Origin: Pholiota molesta | Lineage: Eukaryota > Basidiomycota > Agaricomycetes > Agaricales > Strophariaceae | Direction of reading: 5' to 3' | DNA: 64,000 bases | Assembly (NCBI GenBank): GCA_014925825.1 | Contig: JACGCK010000002.1 | Location: 868,001-932,000 of the forward strand | In this document: piece by piece, positions 1 through 11,147 of the stretch | How positions within the stretch are numbered: position 1 is the first letter of the stretch | How the letters are laid out: every line of letters starts with the position of its first letter | The notes under the pieces: model-generated | The model's database searches: none | What the model saw: only the letters and a program-made list of their open reading frames with translations | Told to the model about the DNA's origin: nothing | Translations under genes and position numbers: made by a program

Positions 1-14
1 AGTATCTCAAGTAA

Positions 15-29
15 GATAAGATAAGATAA
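15..29 (+). promoter_or_regulatory. three tandem GATAA motifs upstream of proteasome alpha-5
   Basis: Three head-to-tail copies of GATAA lie about 105 bases before the proteasome alpha-5 start codon. GATA-family zinc-finger factors bind this core in fungi, so it could be a regulatory site. A short tandem repeat can also arise by slippage, and nothing else in the sequence supports regulation. Confidence 0.2.
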
Positions 30-134
30 AGCAAAATTGATTCCCACGGCCTGGACACGCGTCGGGCCTAGTGACATACGCAAGCAGGTTTATAGTAATT
101 ACTCGACTACATCTCCTCCTCCATCCCAAATACC

Positions 135-1184
135 ATGTTTTTGACGCGTTCTGAATACGGTAGGCCTCACAACTGCGTTGTATATGAATACATCTCTGAT
201 ATCTTGTTAGATCGGGGTGTTAACACCTTCTCACCAGAAGGGCGTCTGTTCCAAGGTGCGTACATGACGCTGATCTTTATTCAAACTCGTACTGAGAAAT
301 TCTTACAGTCGAGTATGCCATTGAGGCCATCAAAGTAAAGACAACGTAGCTTCTTACAGTAACAGATGCTCAACATCTATCATAGCTTGGTTCGACCACC
401 GTCGGCATCCGCACTCCAGAGGGTGTTGTCCTTGGCGTCGAAAAGCGTGTCCAGTCGCCCCTGCTAGAGGCCAGCTCCATCGAGAAGATCATGGAAATCG
501 ACACCCACCTTGGCTGCGCCATGTCCGGCCTCACTGCCGACGCCCGAACGATGATCGACCACGCGCGGGTGACGGCCCAGAACCATGCATTCACCTACGA
601 CGAAAGGATCAAAGTCGAGAGTGTGACGCAAGCCGTCTGTGATCTTGCCTTGCGGTTCGGAGAGAGCGTGCACGATGAAGAGGCTATGATGAGTAGACCG
701 TTTGGTGTGGCACTGCTTATTGCCGGTGTTGACGAAGTTGGTCCTCAACTGTACGTTCTTTCCGTCATATTCGTATCTACTTCGCCTTTCTAATTGAATA
801 TAGATACCACACCGATCCCTCCGGTACCTTTGTACGATACGATGCCAAAGCGATTGGATCTGGTTCAGAAGCAGCACAGGCTGAACTGCAAGATAAATGG
901 CATAAAGTACGCTGCCACATCCAATTCTCAATGATGCTTTAGTTGAACAGGTTCTTGCTTAGCAAATGACCTTACGAGAGGCCCAACTATTAACTCTGAA
1001 TGTGCTCAAGCAAGTTATGGAAGAAAAACTCGATCAACACAACGTCCAACTGGCCCAGGTTCGTACCTTCTGCAGTAAGCATACATAATTCTGTCTGATT
1101 CACCTCCGCCCACAGGTAACGCCGGCGAAAGGATTTGAGATCTTGGACGAGACGAGCTTGAAGGAGGTAATCGAAGCCATGTAA
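135..1184 (+). CDS. PUP2: 20S proteasome subunit alpha-5 (PUP2/PSMA5)
   Basis: A subunit of the outer alpha ring of the 20S proteasome, the core protease that degrades ubiquitinated proteins in nucleus and cytosol. The first exon encodes only MFLTRSEY. It is followed, after short GT-AG introns, by [15 protein letters not shown] and [11 protein letters not shown], the alpha-subunit N-terminal signature. Further matches to the alpha-5 family include [23 protein letters not shown] and SRPFGVALL. The protein ends KEVIEAM followed by TAA. Five introns of roughly 50-65 nt are needed, and all splice in frame. No indel is required, so this gene is a clean internal control for the frame problems seen elsewhere. 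The start is the first ATG and matches the family N-terminus exactly. Alpha subunits are not proteolytic themselves. The assignment is very secure. Confidence 0.96.
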
Positions 1185-1448
1185 TTGTTGTATACTTCTG
1201 GACCTTTGTAATTTGCATTTTTCGCGTGCCATCCATGCGCCATCACGACTGAATCCTCAAGATGATATATCCCTCGAAAGATGGTTCAAGGACAATGTGC
1301 AAGATCTTGTTTCGACGATCCTCTACATGATTTTGAGTACACTTAATATTGAATTCTCCATTCGATTTACTCGTTTATTTCAAGCTATAGCAAGTGTTCA
1401 TTAGCACGTCTATCTTAGCCAGCCATCCTAGCACATCCAATCTAAATC

Positions 1449-1975
1449 TCACCTAGCAATGCATTCGACTTCAACCAAGACATCCTTGGGCAGACGGGCG
1501 ACCTCAACAGCCGAACGAGCGGGGGTGTGATTACCAAAGAACTTTGCGTAGATACCATTAACAGTGACGAAATCATCCATCGACTTCAAGAAAACCTAAA
1601 CCGATCATCAGATCAGTAAGCAGCCAAAACCGAACCCAGCGAGAAACGAAACGGAATACTCACAGTAGTCTTCGCGACCTTGCCGAGCTCAGAGCCGCCC
1701 GCCTCGACGACGCCTTGAGGTTCTTCAGCGCCTGTTCAGTCTGCTCGACCACGCCGCCAGGCACGATCTGCATCGACGCCGGGTCGAGGGGGATGCAGCC
1801 GGAGCAGAACAGGAGGTCCCCGACCTTGACGGCCTGCGAATAGGGCCCAATCGCGGCGGGAGCCTCTGCCGATCGCCAGACGCGTTGAATTTCAGTGTTC
1901 TACGGTAGAAGGGGGGGGACTCACGGGTGGTGACACGAGGGTCAGCGAGGCGTGGGTGGAGACGGCGGATGCCAT
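1449..1975 (-). CDS. RidA/YjgF/Mmf1 family reactive-enamine deaminase, one frame break
   Basis: RidA proteins hydrolyse reactive 2-aminoacrylate and related enamine/imine intermediates made by PLP enzymes; fungal members act in cytosol or mitochondria. Exon 1 (1975-1925) encodes [13 protein letters not shown]. Exon 2 starts at 1863 with [19 protein letters not shown] and a CSGCIPLDP segment. The last exon gives [20 protein letters not shown] and ends in the family signature with [17 protein letters not shown], then ECIAR and TGA. Near 1711 the frame breaks: the family reading continues only if one base is added in the AAGGC-GTCGTC context. As written, the ORF stops at the next splice donor. 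Upstream, an ATG at 2088 opens an Arg-rich stretch ending RRSFSA in another frame. That resembles a mitochondrial presequence, so a longer mitochondrial form with a second indel is possible. Confidence 0.85.
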
Positions 1976-2925
1976 AGCGGAGGAGCAGAGAAGGATCGGC
2001 GGTGTGCGTGGCAGGCCAAGGTGGGAGCGTGCAGACGCAGATTGCGGGCCAGATTCAAGCGGTAGATTAGGGCGTGCCTCGGCGACATCAGGATACGTGA
2101 CAAGTCGATTTGGGACGCGCAGCCACGCTCAACGCAAAAATGGTGGTTCTGAGGCACAGCGACACGCACGTAGTACGTGAGTCGAGTCTAGACCGCTATC
2201 GAATTAGCTTCAGGATGCCTATACGGTATCGCAGACTGCCAGCATAACTGATAAGAGTCCAATTCCCACATCACCTAAAAATGACACCCAGAAGCACTAG
2301 CATGACGAGACAAAGAAAAAAAACAGGTCTTGTAATCCAGCAATTGAATTGTTTACAGCAAAGCATCACGGTCACCATGTCGGCGTCCAATTAGAGCGAC
2401 ATCCGGACGCAATTAAAGGATGTCTTCATGTATGTATGTGAGGGTAAATGGTAAATGGGTGGCCGTGGGGAATAATGAACTTCGATGTAGGTACGTAGGT
2501 ATTAGGTGCACTAAAAAAACAAGGGAGAAGCCGATATGCAGAAGGAAAGCGAAAGCCAAGGCGTTGTTCAGATGATCAGAATTAGGTCTACAGACAAAGG
2601 CACACAGACATGGAGAGGGGAGAAAAGAATGGTATCGCTGCGATAGAAGGGAGTTAGAAAATGACAGGCAGCATGAGAACTCGTCTCATGGAAGGGGGTC
2701 CAATAGGGGAGGTAGGTAGTATGATTATCAACAAAAAAGCGAAAGCGACCGCGAATACGAAACTTGAAAGCAAAGAAAGCCAGAAAACAAAACAAACAAC
2801 GACAGCTCCTGATAATGCTCGCGCTGAGCTGCAGGGCCCAACTACGCTCAGGCAGTGTACGCGAAACCCATTGACAGCTTCTTTCCTGGAAGAAGGTAAC
2901 GATTCAAATCATCCGATCGACATGC
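1976..2925. other. intergenic, no gene recognised
   Basis: This stretch holds the possible RidA leader (ATG at 2088 on the minus strand) and the 3' flank of the G-alpha gene, which is rich in A and G. Short ORFs on both strands resemble no family I know, and none has splice signals or conserved motifs. Confidence 0.5.
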
Positions 2926-5391
2926 TTAAACCAGCTTCATATTCCGGAGGTTGCTTTTGATGATAATGTCTCGAACTATAGTGAGGTGATCACGGACCAA
3001 AGAGATGTCGAGAAAGTAGGAGTAAAGAAAGACAATATCAGCATAACGGCGCTTGTTCAGATGCCAAATATCAGAAAACTAACCTGCGGAGATAATCGTA
3101 ACCGTTCTCCGCGTATCTGTCACAGCGGTAAAATGTACTGCGCACAAAGGAGAGGGGGAAAAGGGATGTCAGCTTTCCGAGTTTTCCCACTCAGTGACAC
3201 AAGTGAATTCCTTACTATACAGTTCACGCTCTTTATTAGGCGTATATGTCTGGTGGATGACACCAAATTTATTTCGGAAATCTGGAAGAAAGAGGGGTAA
3301 TTAACCTCCTAGGGAAACGAATAGTGTTTAATGTGCACGTACACTTCGACACAGAATCGTAATCATTCGGCCGATCACCGTATGAAATCATATATTGGTT
3401 CAGTTTCACTCCACCTCCAGCTTGGCCTAAACCCGACAATTAGATTCTTCACGACGCACCATGAAAAAAAAAATAGAGGGCTTACTAATAGTAAATCGCA
3501 TTTATTAAGGAAGAGGACAATGTTGACTTCCGCGAGGAGTTTGTTGGAAATAACAGATTTCCACAGCGACAATGAATCTTCCAGCCGATTGATTCTATGG
3601 TCCTAAAAAGAATATTCTAGTTCTGGTTACGTCTGCTGTATAGGCCAAGTGCGAGCCCACCTCAGCTAGAACCTAAGCGGGATGACGTGATGAGTGTGTA
3701 TAATAGGATACAAGAAAGAAAGTATAAAGCACCTGATCGAACACCGAGATAGGTGCGAGGAAAATAATGGCGTTGACTAAAAAAATTTAGGGGTGAATAA
3801 TGGATGTCGCGTCAAGAAATTTAGGATTCTAGAAACATACCATCCTCAAAATACGGTGCCCACGCTTGTCGTTGATTTCGAGCGCCCCCAACGTCGTAAA
3901 TCCGCCATTCCACGCCTCTATTACTGCCGGAAGGAATAGAGAAGGTGTGTTCTACGACGCCCATAGTTTTTAACCTAGCTTTTAATACATCCGCTGTTTC
4001 CATGCACATGAGAAGAAATTTCATATTCACATGAAGGCAAAACTTACCATCCGTAGGAATATATTTTTTTGCTGTAATTCGGGGGATCTCGTCAAGGTAA
4101 CTAGGGGGCCATGAGAACACGCTCGGCAGAAAGAAAAACACGACTTACAATCCACTGCTCTCCTCCAGCCGCAGGCGTTTCTCCTGAGGAGCTTCCGCAC
4201 TTGTTTGTCGCGCCACATCTCCTGCATTGCAGGTGCACATGCATTAAGGATGTGAACAGGATCGTTCGGATCCTCCCACCAGCCTTCAATTTCGCCTGAA
4301 TGCGGGCTCAACGGGCTTTTCTTGTTCCCAAGCGCAAAAGGCTTCTTCCAATTACGCGAAGTATGGACAACGATTTCCTTGCCTTTTGCAGATGCACCGG
4401 TGAGGAATCCGCTGGTACTGACGGATCTATTAGACATGATAGCGGGGGTTTGTTTCTTGTGGGGAATTATGAGAGTAGGCGGGGCTGGGCGCCCGTTTGA
4501 ATACGTGACATTATTGGGTGGGGGCATATTTTCGTTGCCTGTGTAGAGATTTGCGTAGACTTCCCAATCCGTCCGTGTAGGGCCAGATGTGTTGCCTCTT
4601 CCTCGTCCGGGAGGAGAGGAGGAGAATCAGGCGGTCCTCCAGTTCACGAGAGGCCCAGTTTCCGCGATAGTTATCGTAATTGGACACCGCGTTCCCAGGA
4701 TGGCGGAGGGAGGGCGGCCACTGGCGGATATGATGAGGGAGGCGGGCTCTGGAAAATCGCCATCATCGTGGTCATCCAGGGTGTCGGGCTCTGGCGCCAG
4801 GGCATCCAGTATGCTAGAAATGGAAATACGCGGACATGTATGCGTTCAGGAAGCTGTCACCCGAGTAGATGAGTGTAATGCTGACCGTCTGACAGAACGG
4901 ACAAGGTTGAGATAAATAACTGCCCTCCAGGCTATTCTCTCGGCATGGAATGCAGACGGCGAATGCAGTAGTTGGAATTCTATACACAGTGTCAGCAACA
5001 TAGCCGCGGTATGGGATGCAAATAGAACGAGGAAGGGTGTGGACTCGGCGTGATAGCTTTGTACGCGGACAAGATATGCTGCAGAGCATATGCGGAGACG
5101 CGGCAGAGCGCGCCAGGGATGCCGGGGACTCACGCTTTAGGTGGTGCTTTTCCCGACTCCGACTGGCCGAGGAGGAGGACAGTGACCTCGGGCTTGGAAC
5201 GCTTGCGCTCGCTGCGCTCCTGTCGAAGCATGTCGTCGATGGAGTCGGAGCGCTTCTTTGCATCGGTCTCGGCGATGAGACGGTGTTCGCGGGCGGAGGG
5301 CGACTCATCGACGGGGGAGGAGGGCGGCGGCGAGGGGATCGGAGAGGGTCCTCCTCCGGGGGATGGGATACTCGAGCTTGGTGGGGGGCAT
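2926..5391 (-). CDS. atypical large G-alpha subunit, catalytic Gln replaced by Ala, many single-base frame breaks
   Basis: A heterotrimeric G-protein alpha subunit of the divergent kind found in mushrooms. The N-terminus is MPPTKLEYPIPRR, chosen because this frame joins the conserved SAREHRLIAETDAKK helix. Next come P-loop GQSESGK, helical-domain segments AERIAWRAVIYLNLVRS and WEDPNDPVHILNACAPAMQE, then YLDEIPRITAKKYIPTD. Switch I is ARLKTMGV, with the catalytic Arg and the Mg-binding Thr kept. Switch II is DVGGARNQRQAW, where DVGGQ is normal. The NKxD motif is NKCDLL, the TCAT-like loop is VTDT and the C-terminus is RDIIIKSNLRNMKLV. Introns splice correctly. About ten one-base additions are needed to read the family sequence through: near 5330, two at the P-loop (5133-5152), five between 4600 and 4700, one near 4180 and one near 3425. 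I read these as missing bases rather than decay. No nearby gene suggests a receptor partner. Confidence 0.85.
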
Positions 5392-8242
5392 GACATGCAG
5401 TGAGGAAGAGAGAGGGAGAACAAAAGACACTAAGTTCATGGGAGCCTCGGCCACGTGAGCCAGATATCCTGCATCGTCTGGACAACTCCTCCTCCCCCAG
5501 CCCCGCCAATCATGGATCACCGGCACCACTCGCCCTATCCGCTTCCGTCCCACCCTCGCCGCCATAGCCCCGCATTCCGTCATCAGGGGCGCAGCGGCCT
5601 CTGGGACCCATATCTCGCCACCCTTGTCACTGACACTCCCTCCGACACGCACGCACACCCACAGACGTGCAGAAAGGAAGATGCGCGGGCGTCACCGCAA
5701 ATCCCAGCTGGTTGGTACGTCCATCCACATGGACCGCATTGTTCTTCACATTCTGGAAATACGAGCTTCCAAAAGCGATCAGTTGACCCCCAGCCTCATC
5801 GGACAATACAATATAGAAATGTTCTTCCACTCCCTGACGGAATCTTCCCTCAACCCTGTGGTCCAATAAGGCTATTTATAGCTTATCGTCGGCGCTACTT
5901 CATTTCAATGCCGCGCATCCAAAGCTGGTAGATTCTGTTCTGCTGTGCCGCTTCTTGAATGCATATCGGTGACTGCTTATTTATTTATAAGTCGACACGA
6001 ATTCAGTGCTCCCCTCCCAACAGATTCAGAGAACTAGCATTTTCAGGCTCTGCGGTTCCGACATAGCGCACTTTTTCTCCGCTTGCTATCGTTTCGCCGA
6101 TGTTGACGCTCAGGGAGCTGTGCTAAAAAGGAACAAGATCGCTTGCTAACAGCTCCGTAAGGTGTCACGCTAGAAATCAACGACCCAAAGCCACAAATCG
6201 GAGGAAATAACTTTTTTAACCACATGCACTGGAAATGAAAGTACTGAAGTGTCGTAATGGAATAAATGTCGACCATCTTGTCCAAGCTTTCTGTCGCCGT
6301 AAACGATGTTCCGGGCCAATATCAAGAGCAAATCCGCTCAACCTCAAGCTCACGTCGGGTAATCACATCCGTAGAAATGAATAAGAGTCAGTCGATTTGG
6401 ATCAATGCACAGACACTGAGACTTCTACCATCAAGGGAGGAGACACCTTGCAACCCAACAAAACGTCTTCTTGATCAACAGATTTCGATTGCCCCAGATC
6501 AGCAATATTCAGTACGGGCAGATTGGTATCCTGATCTGAGAGATTGCAAACAGGTGCATTGAAACCGCCTGTGGCTCATTACTCGATACGACTGAAGATT
6601 AACAACCCTAAATTTTCTATAACTTAGACCATAGAATTGTATGATCAAGAGTGCTCTCGCTTCCGAGATTTTGAAAGTGACGACCATCTGAGAGGATGAG
6701 CACACCACTTTTTAGTTGTCAAGACCTGAAACATCTGGCAGACATTCAAGGCGCCACCGACAAGATAAGTAGTCCATCATCAGCCACAGAATCGGAAGCA
6801 TTAGCAGACTACTTTTAAATAAACTACTCATTCTCCTTTGAACTTGAATGGGTGGTGAAATTTCAAACTATCAAACGGTGGCCATTTATAGAGTACTATC
6901 CATGCTTTCAAAAACTTCAAAGCAGGGCTTGTTGTTTTTCGTGTCTTCCTGTAATAACTTCCTGAGGAGAGTTCGGCCACTTTGCAAGCGAATCTTAGCA
7001 GTGACGTTTTGAGATTTGTACGTTGTAGAGATAAATATATGACCGTTCTAATATTTTGGCGTGGAAGATTGTACCTCATGGCTGGATCTCGGAGCAGCCC
7101 GAGAAGAAATGCATTCCTTGTCAGAAGCAAGACCACTACCAGGACAGATGCACATGTACATTACAATAACCAATAGAAGACATTATCCCAATGGTGTAGG
7201 GGATTTAATTTAAGTTACATGGTGCGCACGTCATCAAAACCCCAAAAGCTGGGCAAATACGACCTACTTATCTCGATAGGCGCCGAGCGCCGAGCTCCGA
7301 GGAAGCTTAGAATACCACACCATAGATAGGTAGATAGAGCCAACGGCAGCTTTCTCGCTTTCAGAGGCATCGGACATTCCTTTCAGGTCACCTCCATTTT
7401 GCCCGCATGGGCGCTCGAAGCCCCAGGTCTAAATGAACGGCAAACGCATAATTCCCACGGACCGCCTATTTTCAGTCGCCTGCCGCAGTCAGTCAACCGA
7501 AAATAGCCTTTTGATACTGAACCCATCAGTCCCGTCCTTGTCATGCCATCTATTCCTCCGCTGCCAACACCCCACCAGCTTCTAGAGCATCATATTCTAT
7601 GAATACGGATCAGAGCTGTAAGGAAGTTGGGGAGATCCGAGGAGCGAGGCACATTCGCTCACGGTGAGACAGAATACCGATGTCGGCACTTGGCCTGTCC
7701 ACGCTGTTCACTGGCATGATCTGCTGTAGACCGTCATCCTTCTGGTTGAACGCGCAGCATAGTGCCTCGGCCCTTCGTTATGGATGGCACACTAACAGAT
7801 TGGGAACAACGTCTCCCTGGTGCGCTTGTCCCCTCTTTGGCTGTTGATGTTGACTCTGCTTTCATCAACCCACAAAGACCCTGTGGCTTGCGCGATTCTG
7901 CCATTCTAGGATCATAGAACTCTGTTTACACTGGGCTATGACAACAGCTTGACCCTCAGCTTCCTGAACACAGACTCACTGCTCAATATCAATCTCAATA
8001 CCGACCATTGTCTCTGTTGAATCACGTTGCAATCTGAACCTCCTGATTGTTCTGTAAGATGCGCTTCCGAACAAATCAGACTCTTCGGGACGTACAGGAA
8101 ACACCTTTTACCTTTGCTCGTTGTTAAGCTCTACAACATGAACTTGATTCGAGAATCATGACGGCGATCTGTTGTGTATATCTTTTGCATTGCACGTACT
8201 GTATACCACTTGCCCGCTTTTTGTGCGTTCCTACGGCACAGG
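5392..8242. other. 2.8 kb without a recognisable gene
   Basis: The first part is the pyrimidine-rich leader and promoter of the G-alpha gene. The rest contains only short, unconvincing ORFs on both strands and no protein motif I recognise. Two weak inverted repeats are visible: CAGATCAG/CTGATCTG at 6495-6538 and CTATTTTC/GAAAATAG at 7466-7506. Neither has flanking duplications that would mark a transposon end. The region could hold an untranslated RNA or old decayed sequence. Confidence 0.4.
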
Positions 8243-9668
8243 ATGTCTCTTCTCTCTCTCTCTTCCCTCTTTCTGTGCGTTGAACTCTTTTCGACAATCC
8301 TGATGCCGGTCATCCAAATTATGCACTCAAAGAGACGCCTGGATCGACCTGCTGCCATTTCTACTAACACATCTGAGCAACGGTGGGTACACCCTTCTGA
8401 AACCAGTCTTTCCTTGCATACGATTCCTCTTACCTCCCAATCAAGGCGACCATCATCTCTGCTACCGGATTTCCTCTCTCTCTATTCTCCTCGACCACTG
8501 CCCACACCTCTTGTTCGAAACACTCTCGCATCGACCATCTCATCCTCGACTACCTCACTCTCTCAGCCCTTCATTTATTCTGCACTCTCCACGTCCTCGT
8601 CAAGCACGACTACATCATTTTCGAGCGAAGATACGATCTTTCCGTTCACGAATCTGAACAGTATGGTTCAGTCACTTCCAGAGCCCACGCCTTGTATCTC
8701 AACATTCACCACGCAATTATCAGTTTTCGATTCGGTCCCAAGTACAACTACTTCCTGTATTTCGTTGTCTTCCAAGACTTTTCTTCTTCCGGTGTTCGAC
8801 CCTTGCTTGGAGCCTACTAGCGTGGCTCAATTCGGCTCAGTATTTACTCCCTTAAGCTCATCAAGTCCACCACTGTTCAAGACTCCCCATTTTCGTCACT
8901 CGATGAGTCCAACCACGGTCGTCAGCTCTTCGATGATATTGTCCCTCTCATCAAACACACCGTCAGATTTCCTTACCTCTACCCAGCCTACGCGATCGGT
9001 TCTTCCTTTGTCAACGCCTCCAGCCTGTTCGAACTTCACAAAGCAACATTCCAATAGTTCCACTTATATTTTCATGCCTTTCGCGACAACTACTTCTACG
9101 TCGGAACCAGACGCAGTTGAAAACTCACCGATAGCCACGGAGATGACAAGTCGGCTTCAACATGAATCTCGGACGACTCACACTTCCCTCGATCGTTCGA
9201 GCACGCCCAGCGTTCAATTCGGCAATGGGACGCAATTTGAGTGCATTTCTCAGCCTACTCCCACTTCCAAGAAGGATACCGTCCATTCGCTTATTGCTAG
9301 CTCCAAAAAGACAACAACGTTCTCAACTGCAGGGACGTCAACATTGACAAGGATTATCACAGTCACCGCAGCCCCCTCGCCTGAAATTTCTACCACGTCT
9401 GCTAATTCTGCTACTTCTGGATCTTCTTCAACTATTCCAAATTCAACGCCTCTCAACAACGGAGCTGCAAGTCCTACGCTAACAAGGTAAGATATCATGG
9501 ACTACATGTGTTTGATGCTATTGCTCATTCGACTTCTGCTGTAGTTCTTCCGAATCTCTACCTCTAATTCTCAGTGTCGTTACAGCAGTGTTTGCCATTG
9601 GACTAGTCGTAGTACTGGCCATTCTCTATTTTCGGCGCCGCCATCAACAAAGGAATCGATTCCTGTGA
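8243..9668 (+). CDS. Ser/Thr-rich single-pass membrane protein, mucin-like
   Basis: Unrecognised by family, but its architecture is clear. The ATG at 8243 begins MSLLSLSSLFLCVELFSTIL, a plausible signal peptide. About 380 residues dominated by Ser, Thr and Pro follow, a typical heavily O-glycosylated cell-wall-spanning stalk. A 58-nt intron (9487-9544) splices in frame to a transmembrane helix around LSVVTAVFAIGLVVVLAILY, then a short basic tail FRRRHQQRNRF and stop. Signal peptide, Ser/Thr stalk, single helix and short cytoplasmic tail resemble fungal wall-stress sensors of the Mid2/Wsc type, but I see no WSC cysteine domain, so that role is inference. The in-frame GTG at 8174 was not used because the ATG at 8243 places the hydrophobic stretch at the N-terminus. 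A second gene of the same design lies 1.5 kb downstream. Confidence 0.7.
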
Positions 9669-10129
9669 TGATATTGGTTGACCGTTTTACTGTTGCCATT
9701 GTTTGTTTAATTTTGGTAGATACAGCCCAATTCACGGGAACAAATGTGTGGACTTCTTTTGGTGTTACATAGTACCGCATTGTACATTATATTTTAATAT
9801 GAGCGGAAATTGTGTCTTTATATCTACGAAGCTTCGAAGGACGAAGTCCACAATGAACATGAATCGAAGTTTGGTTCGGTGTACAGTTGAGCTTTGACAT
9901 GTCCAGAAAGAAATTCGTTGAATACTTATGGTCAAAGAAGGAACTGGAGAAGGGGTAACACTAGAAGATAAAGATGTTATCATGACCTTGAGCATGTTCA
10001 GCTGAAGCCCTGTTTGCCGCTAAACGCCCCTTGCTCGGTTGAGTCGTATTCCTGACAGACTTATACGCTTTGCCCCAAGCTTGCCAGAAAAATACCTTCC
10101 TGGACCGCGGGAAAGTCCTACTGATGGGA

Positions 10130-10440
10130 CACCCCAGATTTGGAAATTGGAATCGGCACTTCGGCTCAAACGATGAGCTGTAAATTCGTTCAAACTTCAT
10201 CGACATCCTCTTTTACTAGAGGGCAGGGTCACTGGCCTACTTCGTCGAGTCATCACTGGAGCCAAGGTTGAAGTAACTTGAAACTTACTGTGAACTTCTG
10301 AACATCGGTTGTCTGGCCCCATTTTGTCGCAACACTCAAGAGTCAAACCGCTTCCAGTACCACCTCCACTCGATAGTGATCGGGCGCTAATCGTCTTATA
10401 GGATAGCAAGTACATCGATTGAACTATCATCGAAGTTGTT
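10130..10440 (-). pseudogene. decayed beta-tubulin fragment
   Basis: Reading the minus strand, short blocks match beta-tubulin in the right order but with frame changes and large internal losses. They are a GGGTGSGL block (about 10345-10368, the tubulin nucleotide-binding loop), LAPVMTRRS then RPVTLP (10219-10268, compare the tubulin FAPLTSRGS and RAxTVPEL region), RG then MSMK (about 10196-10215), and a broken SS-FE then IPN remnant (10138-10175). The spacing is far shorter than in a real tubulin (about 100 codons are missing between the first two blocks), and stops interrupt the flanks. This differs from the frame breaks elsewhere in the window, because sequence identity itself is lost. Weaker similarity may extend toward 9990 and 10480. 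The identification rests on recognised motifs, not an alignment. Confidence 0.5.
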
Positions 10441-11147
10441 GACCTCATGTAGAGACCGATATCAGGAATCATTGATGGACACTCAAGACGCCGACCATGG
10501 ATCCTGCCTCTCTTTCTATATGTTTAGACTTGAGATGCACAGAGCTGTTCTATGAGATCAGGCGACAGTATCACTAGGATCATAATGAAGACCGACGTCT
10601 GATAGATGGTTGTAATTCCCTTGTTGTGTCGGACATAGCTTCAGCGCAGAAGGTGTGGGCATGATGCGAAAGCTAAGAGCAATCAAAGTGAGTCCGTGGT
10701 CGGGCTTGTTTTATATTATCCAATTTCTAACGATTACTAGCTTATCCTCCTGTTGAAAGCATTCAAAAAATTTAAAGTGCAGTTCGGAAGGGAAGAACAA
10801 AGACGCCAAACGATTATCTTTCACTTTGTTGGTCTCCATCACTTCCGATAGATATCTGGCAATGTCGTCGATTAACAACACCTATCTGATTCCGTCGTCG
10901 TCATACTCCTGCATCTGAGGTACTTATATCCCCTCCCACCGTTACAATCTATTGAATTCTATTTGCAACAGACGATCATATGCCACTCACGATGAGCTAT
11001 CTTCGTAGCAGAGATCTAATAATACCCATGCGTTATAATATCAAAGAGCTCGATTCCTCGTTCTTATATACGTTTCTCCATTCACTACGTTGATCCCCGC
11101 TATAGTGCTGCTAACAGTGACATTCGCTTACTATTCTCCGCTTCTAC
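10441..11147. other. intergenic between tubulin relic and second Ser/Thr-rich gene
   Basis: No gene is recognised. Just before 11148, on the plus strand, a hydrophobic stretch reading LIPAIVLLTVTFAYY (about 11090-11135) lies in a different frame from the downstream ORF. It could be the signal peptide of the next gene, joined by a missing base or an intron. Confidence 0.35.

Noticed and set aside
6495..7506. Short inverted repeats as transposon ends
   Set aside because: Arms of 8 bases with 25-28 base loops are expected by chance. There are no target-site duplications and no transposase remnants.
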